Below, in pieces: positions 1 through 7,675 of a stretch of DNA of 15,614 bases. Position 1 is the stretch's first letter. The number at the start of each line of letters is the position of its first letter. A model generated the notes under the pieces. It was not told the DNA's origin and did not search any database. It was given only the letters and a program-made list of their open reading frames with translations. Location of the stretch: the NCBI GenBank assembly GCA_946481355.1, contig CAMLNH010000016.1, forward strand, positions 1 through 15,614, given 5' to 3'. The stretch comes from an uncultured Curvibacter sp. GTDB taxonomy: Bacteria; Pseudomonadota; Gammaproteobacteria; Burkholderiales; Burkholderiaceae. Position numbers and translations under genes: made by a program.

Positions 1-199
1 CAAGATCCAGCGTTTCCTGTCGCAGCCCTTCCACGTGGCCGAAGTGTTCACCGGCGCCCCGGGCAAGTACGTGCCCCTGGCCGAGACCATCCGCGGCTTC
101 AAGATGATCGTGGCCGGTGAGTGCGATCACCTGCCCGAGCAGGCCTTCTACATGGTCGGCACCATCGACGAAGCCTTCGAGAAGGCCAAGAAGGTCTGA
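1..199 (+). CDS. atpD: ATP synthase F1 subunit beta, 3' end (partial)
   Basis: Only the last 65 codons and the TGA stop are present; reading starts at base 2 and the 5' end lies outside the window. The product is the catalytic beta subunit of F1F0 ATP synthase, which makes ATP on the cytoplasmic face of the inner membrane. The visible C-terminal helical domain contains the family-typical stretches [31 protein letters not shown] and the ending [19 protein letters not shown]. atpC follows after 25 bp, the normal bacterial atp operon order. Identification rests on clear recognition of this highly conserved C-terminus; the nucleotide-binding part cannot be seen. Confidence 0.97.
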   Translation, partial: KIQRFLSQPFHVAEVFTGAPGKYVPLAETIRGFKMIVAGECDHLPEQAFYMVGTIDEAFEKAKKV

Positions 200-224
200 T
201 CGGCGTCCGGAACGGAGCTAAACG

Positions 225-641
225 ATGAACACCATCCACGTCGATGTGGTCAGTGCCGAAGAGTCCATCTTCTCGGGCGAAGCGCGTTTTGTCGCGTTGC
301 CCGGTGAAGCCGGCGAACTCGGCATCTACCCGCGCCACACCCCGCTGATCACGCGCGTCAAGCCCGGTTCGGTGCGCATCGAGCTGGCTGACGGCAAGGA
401 AGAGTTCGTCTTCGTTGCTGGCGGCATCCTCGAAGTGCAGCCCGACTGCGTCACCGTCCTGTCCGACACCGCCGTGCGCGGCAAGGACCTGGACGAGGAG
501 AAGGCCAACGAGGCCAAGCTGGCGGCCGAGGAAGCGCTCAAGAACGCCAAGAGCGACCTGGACCTGGCCAAGGCCCAGTCCGAACTCGCGATTGCCGCGG
601 CCGAGATCGCCGCTCTGCGCAAGTACCTCAAGAAGAAGTGA
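225..641 (+). CDS. atpC: ATP synthase F1 subunit epsilon
   Basis: A 138-residue protein, normal length for bacterial epsilon. It is the central-stalk subunit that couples rotation to catalysis and can inhibit ATP hydrolysis. Residues 1-85 are the beta-sandwich domain, with the typical [20 protein letters not shown] segment near residues 20-39. Residues about 90-138 are a charged, alanine- and lysine-rich helical hairpin ending in KKK, the regulatory C-terminal domain. The ATG is preceded by GGAG (214-217) at a 7-nt gap. It is the last gene of the atp operon: a hairpin and a rho-independent terminator follow directly. Confidence 0.97.
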   Translation: MNTIHVDVVSAEESIFSGEARFVALPGEAGELGIYPRHTPLITRVKPGSVRIELADGKEEFVFVAGGILEVQPDCVTVLSDTAVRGKDLDEEKANEAKLAAEEALKNAKSDLDLAKAQSELAIAAAEIAALRKYLKKK

Positions 642-648
642 TGTTTCC

Positions 649-668
649 CATGCCGCTGCGGCGGCATG
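649..668 (+). other. Perfect 8-bp hairpin after atpC
   Basis: Bases 649-656 (CATGCCGC) are exactly complementary to 661-668, with the 4-nt loop TGCG. It starts 7 nt after the atpC stop and has no T-tract, so it is not an intrinsic terminator itself. It lies 5 nt before the terminator stem and may protect the 3' end of the atp mRNA; that role is inference. Confidence 0.6.
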
Positions 669-673
669 TGTCA

Positions 674-708
674 GGGCCCCGGCAGCAATGCGCGGGGCCT
701 TTTTCTTT
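674..708 (+). terminator. Rho-independent terminator of the atp operon
   Basis: Stem GGCCCCG (675-681) pairs with CGGGGCC (693-699) across an 11-nt loop, followed by the T-rich run TTTTTCTTT (700-708). It lies 32 nt after the atpC stop, ends 3 nt before the stop of the convergent lipoprotein gene, and acts on the + strand only, since no A-tract precedes the stem. Confidence 0.9.
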
Positions 709-711
709 GTC

Positions 712-1233
712 TCAGGGCAGGTCGGGCAGCAGGGCGCGCGGCTGCAAGCCCTGCACCCGGGCGGTCAGACTGGACGGAAAGCTGGCGAGCAGCTGGTTGT
801 GGCGCTGCGTGGCCAGCTGGTAGCGCTGCTGCGCAACACGCATGCGGTTGTGCAGAGCCTCGAACTGCTGGGCCAGCGGCAGAAGGCCGGGCTGCAGTCG
901 TGCCTGCGCCAGCACCGGTGCCAGGGCCTGCGTCAACTCAAGCTGGGCTTGAAGCGCGCGCTGCAGGGCGAGCAGATCATCGGCGTTGCTACTGGCCGGC
1001 AGATCCAGGGTCAGGCGACGGGCGCGTTCCAGCCGCGTGAAGTCGGCCACGGGCAGGGAGGGCAGGGCGCGCGTGCTGGCCAGCAGGTTCAGTGCGAGCG
1101 CCGCACGCTGTGCCTGCAGAGTCTGCAGGCTTTGCCAGGCCGCCTGGCGCTCGGCTTCGAGCTGCCTGAATTCCTGTTGGCCGCAACCACTCAGCAAAGC
1201 GGCAATGAGGATCAGCAGGGGCCAGCGCAGCAT
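712..1233 (-). CDS. LemA-like small lipoprotein of unknown function
   Basis: A 173-residue predicted lipoprotein. The chosen ATG at 1233 gives a compact signal peptide (MLRWPLLILIAALLSGC) with lipobox LSGC and the lipidated cysteine at residue 17; on the coding strand TGGAG precedes it by about 8 nt. An upstream ATG at 1302 would add 23 residues and bury the signal, so it is less likely. The rest is Leu/Gln/Ala-rich and almost certainly helical. The C-terminal part (about 130-158, RMRVAQQRYQLATQRHNQLL then SFPSSLTA) resembles the RYN...YN...FP..L region of LemA-family proteins. It lacks LemA's usual N-terminal core, so it is a distant or shortened member. Convergent with atpC; no partner gene is evident. 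Confidence 0.8.
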   Translation of the reverse strand: MLRWPLLILIAALLSGCGQQEFRQLEAERQAAWQSLQTLQAQRAALALNLLASTRALPSLPVADFTRLERARRLTLDLPASSNADDLLALQRALQAQLELTQALAPVLAQARLQPGLLPLAQQFEALHNRMRVAQQRYQLATQRHNQLLASFPSSLTARVQGLQPRALLPDLP

Positions 1234-1318
1234 CTTGGAATCTCCATGGCGGTGGCGCAAGAATACATCGGGGACGGGCAATACGAGCGGGCTGGAGGAC
1301 AATAAGCGCCGGAATCCG

Positions 1319-2308
1319 ATGATGAACTACACCGCCCCCCTCTGGCTGCCTGGCGGCCATCTGCAGACCATCTGGGCCGCGCTCTACGCGCAGCGTGTGC
1401 ATGGGCCTGCCCCGCAGTTCCGACGCGAGCGCTGGGACACGCCCGACGGCGATTTCATCGACGTGGACTGGCTGGACCGCGCAGATGCCGAAACCCTGCT
1501 CGTGCTCTTCCATGGGCTCGAAGGCTCGACACAGAGCCAGTACGCCTTGGCCTTTGCCGGTTTCGCGCGTGAGCGCGGCCTGGCCTATGCCGTGCCGCAC
1601 TTTCGCGGCTGCAGCGGCGAGCTCAACCGCGCGCCGCGCGCCTACCACTCAGGCGACTGGCCGGAGATCGACTGGATCCTGCGGCGCTTGCGCACGCAGC
1701 ACACGGGTCGCATCGTGGCCGTGGGCATCTCGCTGGGCGGCAATGCCCTGCTGCGTTGGGCGGGTGAGTTGGAGGACGAGGCGTCCAAGGTGGTCGATGC
1801 CGTCGCCGCGGTGTGTTCGCCGCTGGACCTGGCTGCCGGTGGCCATGCCATCGGCCGTGGCTTCAACCGGCAGGTCTACACGCGCATGTTCCTCAAGACC
1901 ATGAAGCCCAAGGCCCTGGCCAAGTGGGCGCAGCACCCGGGCCTGTTCGACCGCAACGCCCTGCTGCACGCGCGTGATCTCTATGAATTCGACAACATCT
2001 TCACTGCGCCCCTGCACGGCTTCAGGAACACCGACGACTACTGGGCCCGCGCCTCGGCCAAACCTCACCTGGCGCGCATCCGCATCCCGGCGCTGGCGCT
2101 CAATGCGCGCAACGATCCTTTTGTGCCGGCCCAGAGCCTGCCGAAGCACAGCGATGCGGGCAAGCACGTGACGCTGTGGCAGCCCAAGCACGGGGGGCAC
2201 GTGGGATTCCCCGGCGGACGCTGGCCCGGCCATGTGCGGACCATGCCCGAAGCCGTGGGTCGCTGGCTGCTGCAGGCAGCGGGGGCACAGGAGCCGGCGC
2301 ATGGATGA
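1319..2308 (+). CDS. YheT-family alpha/beta hydrolase
   Basis: A 329-residue cytoplasmic alpha/beta hydrolase of the YheT group (COG0429 type), a family of poorly defined esterases. The N-terminal WLPGGHLQTIW motif (residues 9-19) is a family hallmark. Other features are HGLEGS at 65-70 (oxyanion region), the nucleophile elbow GISLGGN with Ser138, Asp266 in ARNDPFVP, and His294 in HGGHVGFPGG, a complete Ser-Asp-His triad. The start is one of two adjacent ATGs (1319 or 1322); no good ribosome binding site is within range, and the strong GGAGGA at 1294-1299 is too far (19 nt). The gene ends inside the next one with an 8-bp overlap (2301-2308), so the two are probably co-translated. Substrate unknown. 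Confidence 0.92.
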   Translation: MMNYTAPLWLPGGHLQTIWAALYAQRVHGPAPQFRRERWDTPDGDFIDVDWLDRADAETLLVLFHGLEGSTQSQYALAFAGFARERGLAYAVPHFRGCSGELNRAPRAYHSGDWPEIDWILRRLRTQHTGRIVAVGISLGGNALLRWAGELEDEASKVVDAVAAVCSPLDLAAGGHAIGRGFNRQVYTRMFLKTMKPKALAKWAQHPGLFDRNALLHARDLYEFDNIFTAPLHGFRNTDDYWARASAKPHLARIRIPALALNARNDPFVPAQSLPKHSDAGKHVTLWQPKHGGHVGFPGGRWPGHVRTMPEAVGRWLLQAAGAQEPAHG

Positions 2309-2855
2309 CATCGTCCGTCAGGCGATGGCCAAATGGCCCAACGTGCCGGACTGCTACGGCTGGCTGGGCCTGGACGCACGCGGCAACTGGTACATGCGTG
2401 ACGACCGGGCCCAGGCGGCCGGCGCCTTCGACAGCGGCAAGCCCGGGGCCAAGGGCTCGCTGCTCAAGCACGACAAGCTGATCGACTTCATCCAGCGCAA
2501 CTACGGACACGATGCGCAGGGGCGCTGGTACTTCCAGAACGGTCCGCAGCGCGTCTATGTGGAGCTCGAAGCCACGCCCTGGATCTGGCGTGTGCAGACC
2601 GATGGCACGGTGTGCGCGCACGACGGCATCGCTGCCGAGGTGCGGCGCAGCGTGCTGGACGAGGCAGGACGGCTCTATTTGCAGACCTCGCGCGGCTTTG
2701 GCCTCGTCCACACGCAGGACATGGCCTGGGCCGCGGAGCTGGTGGAGTCCGGCCGCTGGCTGCCCGAGGACGAGACCGCTGATAGCCTGCCGCAGCGCTA
2801 CGGCTATCAGCGCAGTCCACAGCGCGACAGCTCGCAGGGCGGGCGGGGCGGATAA
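2301..2855 (+). CDS. Conserved beta-proteobacterial protein of unknown function
   Basis: A 184-residue soluble protein without signal peptide or membrane segment. I recognise it as a conserved proteobacterial DUF family, but not its number with certainty. Visible features are the N-terminal block MDDIVRQAMAKWPNVP, then CYGWLGLDARGNWYMRDD, a lysine/glycine-rich stretch (46-57), the block WYFQNGPQRVYVELEATPW (76-94), and a basic, low-complexity tail (165-184) rich in Gln, Arg, Ser and Gly. The many Trp, Tyr and Gly residues suggest a compact beta-rich fold (inference). The ATG overlaps the stop of the hydrolase gene (ATGGATGA), so translation is likely coupled. Whether it acts with the hydrolase or the downstream CoA ligases cannot be told. 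Confidence 0.85.
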   Translation: MDDIVRQAMAKWPNVPDCYGWLGLDARGNWYMRDDRAQAAGAFDSGKPGAKGSLLKHDKLIDFIQRNYGHDAQGRWYFQNGPQRVYVELEATPWIWRVQTDGTVCAHDGIAAEVRRSVLDEAGRLYLQTSRGFGLVHTQDMAWAAELVESGRWLPEDETADSLPQRYGYQRSPQRDSSQGGRGG

Positions 2856-2864
2856 TTTTCCGTA

Positions 2865-2885
2865 GCCCCGGAAACGGGCCGGGGC
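2865..2885 (+). other. Intergenic hairpin just upstream of the ligase ribosome binding site
   Basis: GCCCCGG (2865-2871) is exactly complementary to CCGGGGC (2879-2885). An alternative, mutually exclusive fold pairs CCCG (2867-2870) with CGGG (2875-2878) around a GAAA loop. No T-tract follows, so it is not a terminator. It lies directly 5' of the purine-rich AAGAGGAGA used by the next gene and might influence its translation or mark an mRNA processing site (inference). Confidence 0.5.
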
Positions 2886-2898
2886 AAGAGGAGACACG

Positions 2899-4571
2899 AT
2901 GCCGACACGCACGCAGCGTCATTTCGCGCACTGGCCACCGGGCCTGCCGCGGCACCTGACCCTGCCACAAACGAGCCTCTGGTTCAACGTTGAGGTTTCG
3001 GCCGCACGCTACCCCGACAAGCCCTTCATCGTCTACTACGACAGCACGCTGAGCTATGCACGGTTCCGTCAGGACTGCGAACGCGTCGCGGGCTGGCTGC
3101 AGCAGGATTGCGGCGTCAAGGCCGGCGACCGCGTGCTGCTCTACATGCAGAACAGCCCGCAATGGGTGATCGCCTACTACGCCATCCTGCGCGCCAACGC
3201 GGTGGTCGTGCCCATCAATCCCATGAACCGCACGGAAGAGCTGCGGCACTACGTGAGCGACAGCGGCGCCAGTACGGCCCTGGTGGCGCAGGACCTGTAC
3301 CCGCAGATCGCACCTTTGCTCGGTGGCAAGGAGGGTCTGCGCCGCCTGGGTGTGGCCACCTACAGCGACTACCTGAGCGAGCGCACCGATCTGGCCTTGC
3401 CCCCCTTTGTGGCCGCGCCGCGTGAACCCATCACCGGGCCCGGCGTGACGCTCTGGCACGAGATCCTGGGACAGGGCCGCCAGCCCGGACCGCATACGGC
3501 GGGGCCGGACGATCTCTGCGTCATGCCCTACACCTCGGGCACCACGGGCCAGCCCAAGGGCTGCATGCACACGCACCGCAGCGTGATGAGCACCCTGGTG
3601 GGCGGTGTGCAGTGGTTCAGCCGCACGCAGGACGCGGTCTACCTCTCGGTGCTGCCCTTCTTCCATGTCACGGGCATGGCGGGCAGCATGAACGGGCCGA
3701 TCTTTGCAGGTGCCACCATCGTCATCCTCTCGCGCTGGGACCGCGACGTGGCCGCGCAGTGCATCCAGCGCCAGCGCATCGCCATCTGGCAGGCGATCTC
3801 TACCATGGTGGTGGATTTCCTCTCCAACCCACACCTGGGTGAGTACGACCTCTCCAGCCTGCAGGGGGTGCGCGGCGGCGGCGCGGCCATGCCCGAGGCC
3901 ATCGCCAAGAAGCTCAAGGACCTGACGGGCCTGGACTATGTCGAGGGCTATGGCATGTCCGAGACGCTGGCGGCCACACACATCAACCCGCCGCAGCGGC
4001 CCAAGCCGCAATGCCTGGGCATCCCGGTGTTCGACGTCGATGCCCGCGTGCTCGATCCGCAGACCCTGCAGGAACTGCCCGAGGGAGAGACCGGCGAGAT
4101 CGTGGTGCATGCGCCCCAGGTCATGCAGGGCTACTGGAAGCAGCCGCAGGCCACGGCCGACGGTTTCATCAACCTGGAAGGCAAGCGCTTCCTGCGCACG
4201 GGTGATCTGGCCTATGTGGACCACGACGGCTACTTTTTCATGGTGGACCGGCTCAAGCGCATGATCAATGCCTCGGGCTACAAGGTCTGGCCGGCCGAGG
4301 TGGAGGCCCTGATGTACAAGCACCCGGCCATCCACGAGGCCTGCGTGATCGGTGTGCGCGACAGCAAGCGCGGCGAAACCGTCAAGGCACTGGTCGTGCT
4401 CAAGGAGGAGGCGCGCGGTCAGGTCAGCGCCGACGACATCATCCGCTGGTCGCACGAGCACATGGCGGCCTACAAAAGCCCGCGCATCGTGGAGTTCGTG
4501 CACACCCTGCCCAAGTCGGGCACGGGCAAGATCCTGTGGCGCGAGCTGCAGGAACGCGAGCTGGAGCGCTC

Positions 4572-4575
<4 letters not shown>
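2899..4575 (+). CDS. AMP-forming acyl-CoA ligase (long/medium-chain fatty acid-CoA ligase type)
   Basis: A 558-residue ANL-superfamily enzyme, full length. It should activate a carboxylic acid with ATP to an acyl-adenylate and transfer it to CoA. Motifs: P-loop YTSGTTGQPKG (211-221), GYGMSE (350-355), RTGD (433-436), hinge DRLKRMINASGYKV (450-463), and the C-terminal catalytic lysine K544 in SGTGKILWRE. The INASGYKVWPAEVE segment resembles fatty acyl-CoA synthetases rather than acetyl-CoA synthetase; the exact substrate cannot be read from sequence. AGAGGAG precedes the ATG at a normal distance. Its stop overlaps the start of a second ligase by 4 bp (ATGA, 4572-4575), so the two are probably co-translated. 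The upstream gap is 43 bp with a hairpin. Confidence 0.93.
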
Positions 4576-6122
<1,547 letters not shown>

Positions 6123-6123
6123 A

Positions 6124-6148
6124 AAAGCCGCTGCAGTGCAGCGGCTTT
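6124..6148. terminator. Bidirectional rho-independent terminator
   Basis: AAAGCCGCTGCA (6124-6135) is exactly complementary to TGCAGCGGCTTT (6137-6148); the innermost pairs must open to form a loop, leaving about 11 effective pairs. On the + strand the 3' arm ends in TTT, and on the - strand the arm ends in five T (opposite A6122-A6126). It separates the convergent ligase gene (stop 6122) and cytochrome gene (stop 6169) and probably serves both, more strongly on the - strand. Confidence 0.85.
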
Positions 6149-6168
6149 CAGTGCCAGGCGCAAAGCGC

Positions 6169-6678
6169 TTATTTGGCGGCTGCCGGTGCCTTGGGCTCGG
6201 CGAACTTGGCACCGCCCGAGTTGGCCAGATAGGCCACGGCGCGGGCGATCTCGGTGTCGTTGTGGTCACCGCCACCCTGGGGGGCCATGGCGCCCTTGCC
6301 CTTGAGGGCCGAGGTTACGAGCTTGTCGAAGCCGGTCTTGATGCGGGCACCCCAGGCGCCCTTGTCGCCAAACTTGGGTGCGCCGGCCACGCCGGCACCG
6401 TGGCAGGCCACGCACTGGGCCTGGTACACGGCTTCACCGCTCTTGAGCGGGCGGTTGGCGTCACGGATCTCGACGGTACCGACCTTCTGGATGCGTTCGG
6501 CCACCGACTTTTCCATGTTGCTGGAACCCGCAGCGGGCTTCTTGTCGGAGACCACGAAGAACACCAGGCCGATGATGATGAAGACCGGGGCCACGAACGA
6601 GAAGATGGACACCCACATCATCTGGGAGGGGGTCTTGATCGGGCCGGTGTGGGCTTCTTCGTGCTGCTGCTCGCTCAT
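6169..6678 (-). CDS. Membrane-anchored class I c-type cytochrome (cytochrome c5 type)
   Basis: A 169-residue protein with a short charged N-terminus, one membrane segment (about 19-43, MMWVSIFSFVAPVFIIIG onward) followed by KK, then a periplasmic cytochrome domain. Heme c is attached at CVACH (Cys89, Cys92, His93 axial), and Met131 in KGKGAMAPQGG is the likely sixth ligand. The C-terminus is Ala/Pro/Lys-rich. The uncleaved-looking N-terminal helix suggests an anchored electron carrier feeding a terminal oxidase (inference). On the coding strand GAGGA precedes the ATG by 7 nt, and a TATAAT box lies about 45 bp upstream. Its 3' end shares the bidirectional terminator. Confidence 0.92.
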   Translation of the reverse strand: MSEQQHEEAHTGPIKTPSQMMWVSIFSFVAPVFIIIGLVFFVVSDKKPAAGSSNMEKSVAERIQKVGTVEIRDANRPLKSGEAVYQAQCVACHGAGVAGAPKFGDKGAWGARIKTGFDKLVTSALKGKGAMAPQGGGDHNDTEIARAVAYLANSGGAKFAEPKAPAAAK

Positions 6679-6723
6679 GGGCTGTCCTCGGAATTCTGGG
6701 TGGGGGGTATCAATCAGCCGATG

Positions 6724-6729
6724 ATTATA
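6724..6729 (-). promoter_or_regulatory. Candidate -10 box of the cytochrome c gene
   Basis: The - strand reads TATAAT at 6729-6724, a consensus sigma70 -10, about 45 bp upstream of the cytochrome ATG. No convincing -35 (TTGACA-like) sits 16-18 bp further upstream. Position and AT content support it; the missing -35 lowers confidence. Confidence 0.5.
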
Positions 6730-6753
6730 ACTTTCGAGCCACCCGAAACCGCC

Positions 6754-6759
6754 TACAAT
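6754..6759 (+). promoter_or_regulatory. Candidate -10 box of tRNA-Arg
   Basis: TACAAT, five of six matches to the sigma70 -10, ends 18 bp before the mature 5' end of the tRNA. The -35 is weak: TTTCGA at 6732-6737 would give a 16-bp spacer. The placement gives a leader of about 12 nt, plausible for a tRNA gene. Confidence 0.5.
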
Positions 6760-6777
6760 CCCAGCTCTTCCCGGTAC

Positions 6778-6853
6778 GCGGCTGTAGCTCAGTGGATAGA
6801 GTATTGGCCTCCGAAGCCAAGGGTCGTGGGTTCGATCCCCGCCAGCCGCGCCA
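6778..6853 (+). tRNA. tRNA-Arg, anticodon CCG (reads CGG)
   Basis: A complete cloverleaf reads off directly. The acceptor stem GCGGCTG (6778-6784) pairs with CAGCCGC (6843-6849); the D-stem is GCTC/GAGT. Anticodon stem TTGGC/GCCAA (6804-6808/6816-6820) encloses the loop CTCCGAA with anticodon CCG at 6811-6813. T-stem GTGGG/CCCGC (6826-6830/6838-6842) encloses TTCGATC. Discriminator G6850 and an encoded CCA (6851-6853) follow. No intron. No integrase gene or repeated 3' end of the tRNA is seen nearby, so it shows no sign of being used as an attachment site in this window. Confidence 0.97.
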
Positions 6854-6880
6854 GACCTCCCCCGCTTTCCCCGTTTTCGT

Positions 6881-7570
6881 CTAGACCGCTTCCGGCATGG
6901 GCTGCGCCAGCGTGGGCCGGTCCTCGTCGGCACGTGCGATGGCCATGAGGCCGCGCTTGGTGTCGGTGATGTGTTCTTCCAGCAGCTGCACCACGCCCGG
7001 TACGTCGCGGCGGCGGCAGGCTTCGAGGATGCGGTAGTGGTCCGACTGCGGGCCTTCCTTGCCCGTGGCCCTGGACATCAGCACGTGGGTGTAGCGGTCG
7101 GTATTGAGGCAGAACTCCTCGATCAGCCGGCGCAGGCGGCGGTTGTTGGAGGCCGCACCCAGGGCCAGGTGGAAGCGCCGGTTGTACTCGGCCCAGTCCT
7201 GCACCGAGTCGGCCTTGCTGTAGGCCTCCAGGATCTTCTCCATGGTCTGGAAGTCGCTCTCCACCATATTGGGCACGGCCAGCTTGGCTGCATGGCATTC
7301 CAGGGCGATGCGGATGTCCAGCATCTCGCAGAGCTGTTCCATGCTCATGCCGGCCACGACCGCGCCGCGGTTCAGGTGGTGGACGATCAGCCCCTCGGCC
7401 TCCAGCTGGCGCAGCGCTTCGCGCACCGGGATGCGGCTGGCGTTGAAGCGCTGCGCCAGGGCGTCCTGCTTGAGCGGCTGGCCCACGGGCAGGATGCCGC
7501 TGAGGATTTCATACCTCAGCTGGGAGCGGATGGTCTCGTGCAGAGCTTTCTGGACGCGGGTCGTACTCAT
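6881..7570 (-). CDS. GntR-family transcriptional regulator, FCD (FadR/VanR) subfamily
   Basis: A 229-residue one-component regulator. Residues about 8-75 form the winged helix-turn-helix (QLRYEILSGILPVGQPL then the recognition region SRIPVREALRQLEAEGLI). Residues about 80-210 form the all-helical FCD effector domain; His134 (RRFHLAL), His178 (DHYRIL) and His200 (LLEEH) sit where FCD proteins bind a metal or effector. The C-terminal tail is Pro-rich. Start chosen at the ATG at 7570 because the winged helix begins right after it; no clear Shine-Dalgarno is visible, and a GTG at 7633 would add 21 unlikely residues. It is divergent from the P5C dehydrogenase gene across 105 bp containing matching palindromes, so it probably controls that gene and perhaps itself. 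The effector is inferred to be a proline, ornithine or glutamate-pathway metabolite. Confidence 0.93.
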   Translation of the reverse strand: MSTTRVQKALHETIRSQLRYEILSGILPVGQPLKQDALAQRFNASRIPVREALRQLEAEGLIVHHLNRGAVVAGMSMEQLCEMLDIRIALECHAAKLAVPNMVESDFQTMEKILEAYSKADSVQDWAEYNRRFHLALGAASNNRRLRRLIEEFCLNTDRYTHVLMSRATGKEGPQSDHYRILEACRRRDVPGVVQLLEEHITDTKRGLMAIARADEDRPTLAQPMPEAV

Positions 7571-7611
7571 GTGAACTCTGGGGGCGTTGTAAGAAATTCC
7601 TGGGTACGGGA

Positions 7612-7640
7612 TTGTCGGCGTGAATCCGCACACCTATAAT
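7612..7640 (+). promoter_or_regulatory. Sigma70-type promoter of the P5C dehydrogenase gene
   Basis: TTGTCG (7612-7617) and a consensus TATAAT (7635-7640) are separated by exactly 17 bp, the best promoter in the window. Transcription would start near 7646-7648, giving a leader of only about 30 nt before the ATG at 7676. The -10 overlaps the first palindromic operator, which predicts repression by occlusion of RNA polymerase. Confidence 0.75.
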
Positions 7641-7651
7641 TGGATCCAATT
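7638..7651. promoter_or_regulatory. Primary GntR/FCD operator, perfect 14-bp palindrome
   Basis: AATTGGATCCAATT is a perfect inverted repeat. Its 12-bp core ATTGGATCCAAT is, from memory, the same as the published operator of VanR, another FCD-subfamily GntR regulator. It overlaps the -10 and the likely start of transcription of the dehydrogenase gene and lies about 70 bp upstream of the GntR start codon. Binding by the adjacent regulator is inference. Confidence 0.75.
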
Positions 7652-7659
7652 TATATCTA

Positions 7660-7671
7660 AATGGATCATAT
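7660..7671. promoter_or_regulatory. Second, degenerate operator copy
   Basis: AATGGATCATAT matches the primary core ATTGGATCCAAT at 9 of 12 positions and keeps the central GGATC. The two cores start 21 bp apart (7639 and 7660), two helical turns, so both face the same side of the DNA. It covers the region where the ribosome binding site of the dehydrogenase gene should be. Confidence 0.55.
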
Positions 7672-7675
7672 TTAA

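Noticed and set aside
1294..1299. GGAGGA as ribosome binding site of the YheT hydrolase
   Set aside because: It is 19 nt before the ATG and no in-frame alternative start codon lies at a workable distance.
2488..4503. 671-codon open frame on the - strand opposite the first CoA ligase
   Set aside because: It is antisense to a motif-complete ligase; long open shadow frames are expected at this GC content. Its translation is His/Arg/Val-rich and has no recognisable domain or ribosome binding site.
6778..6853. tRNA-Arg as an integration site for a genomic island
   Set aside because: No integrase, no direct repeat of the tRNA 3' end and no shift in gene style follows; the next gene is an ordinary regulator.
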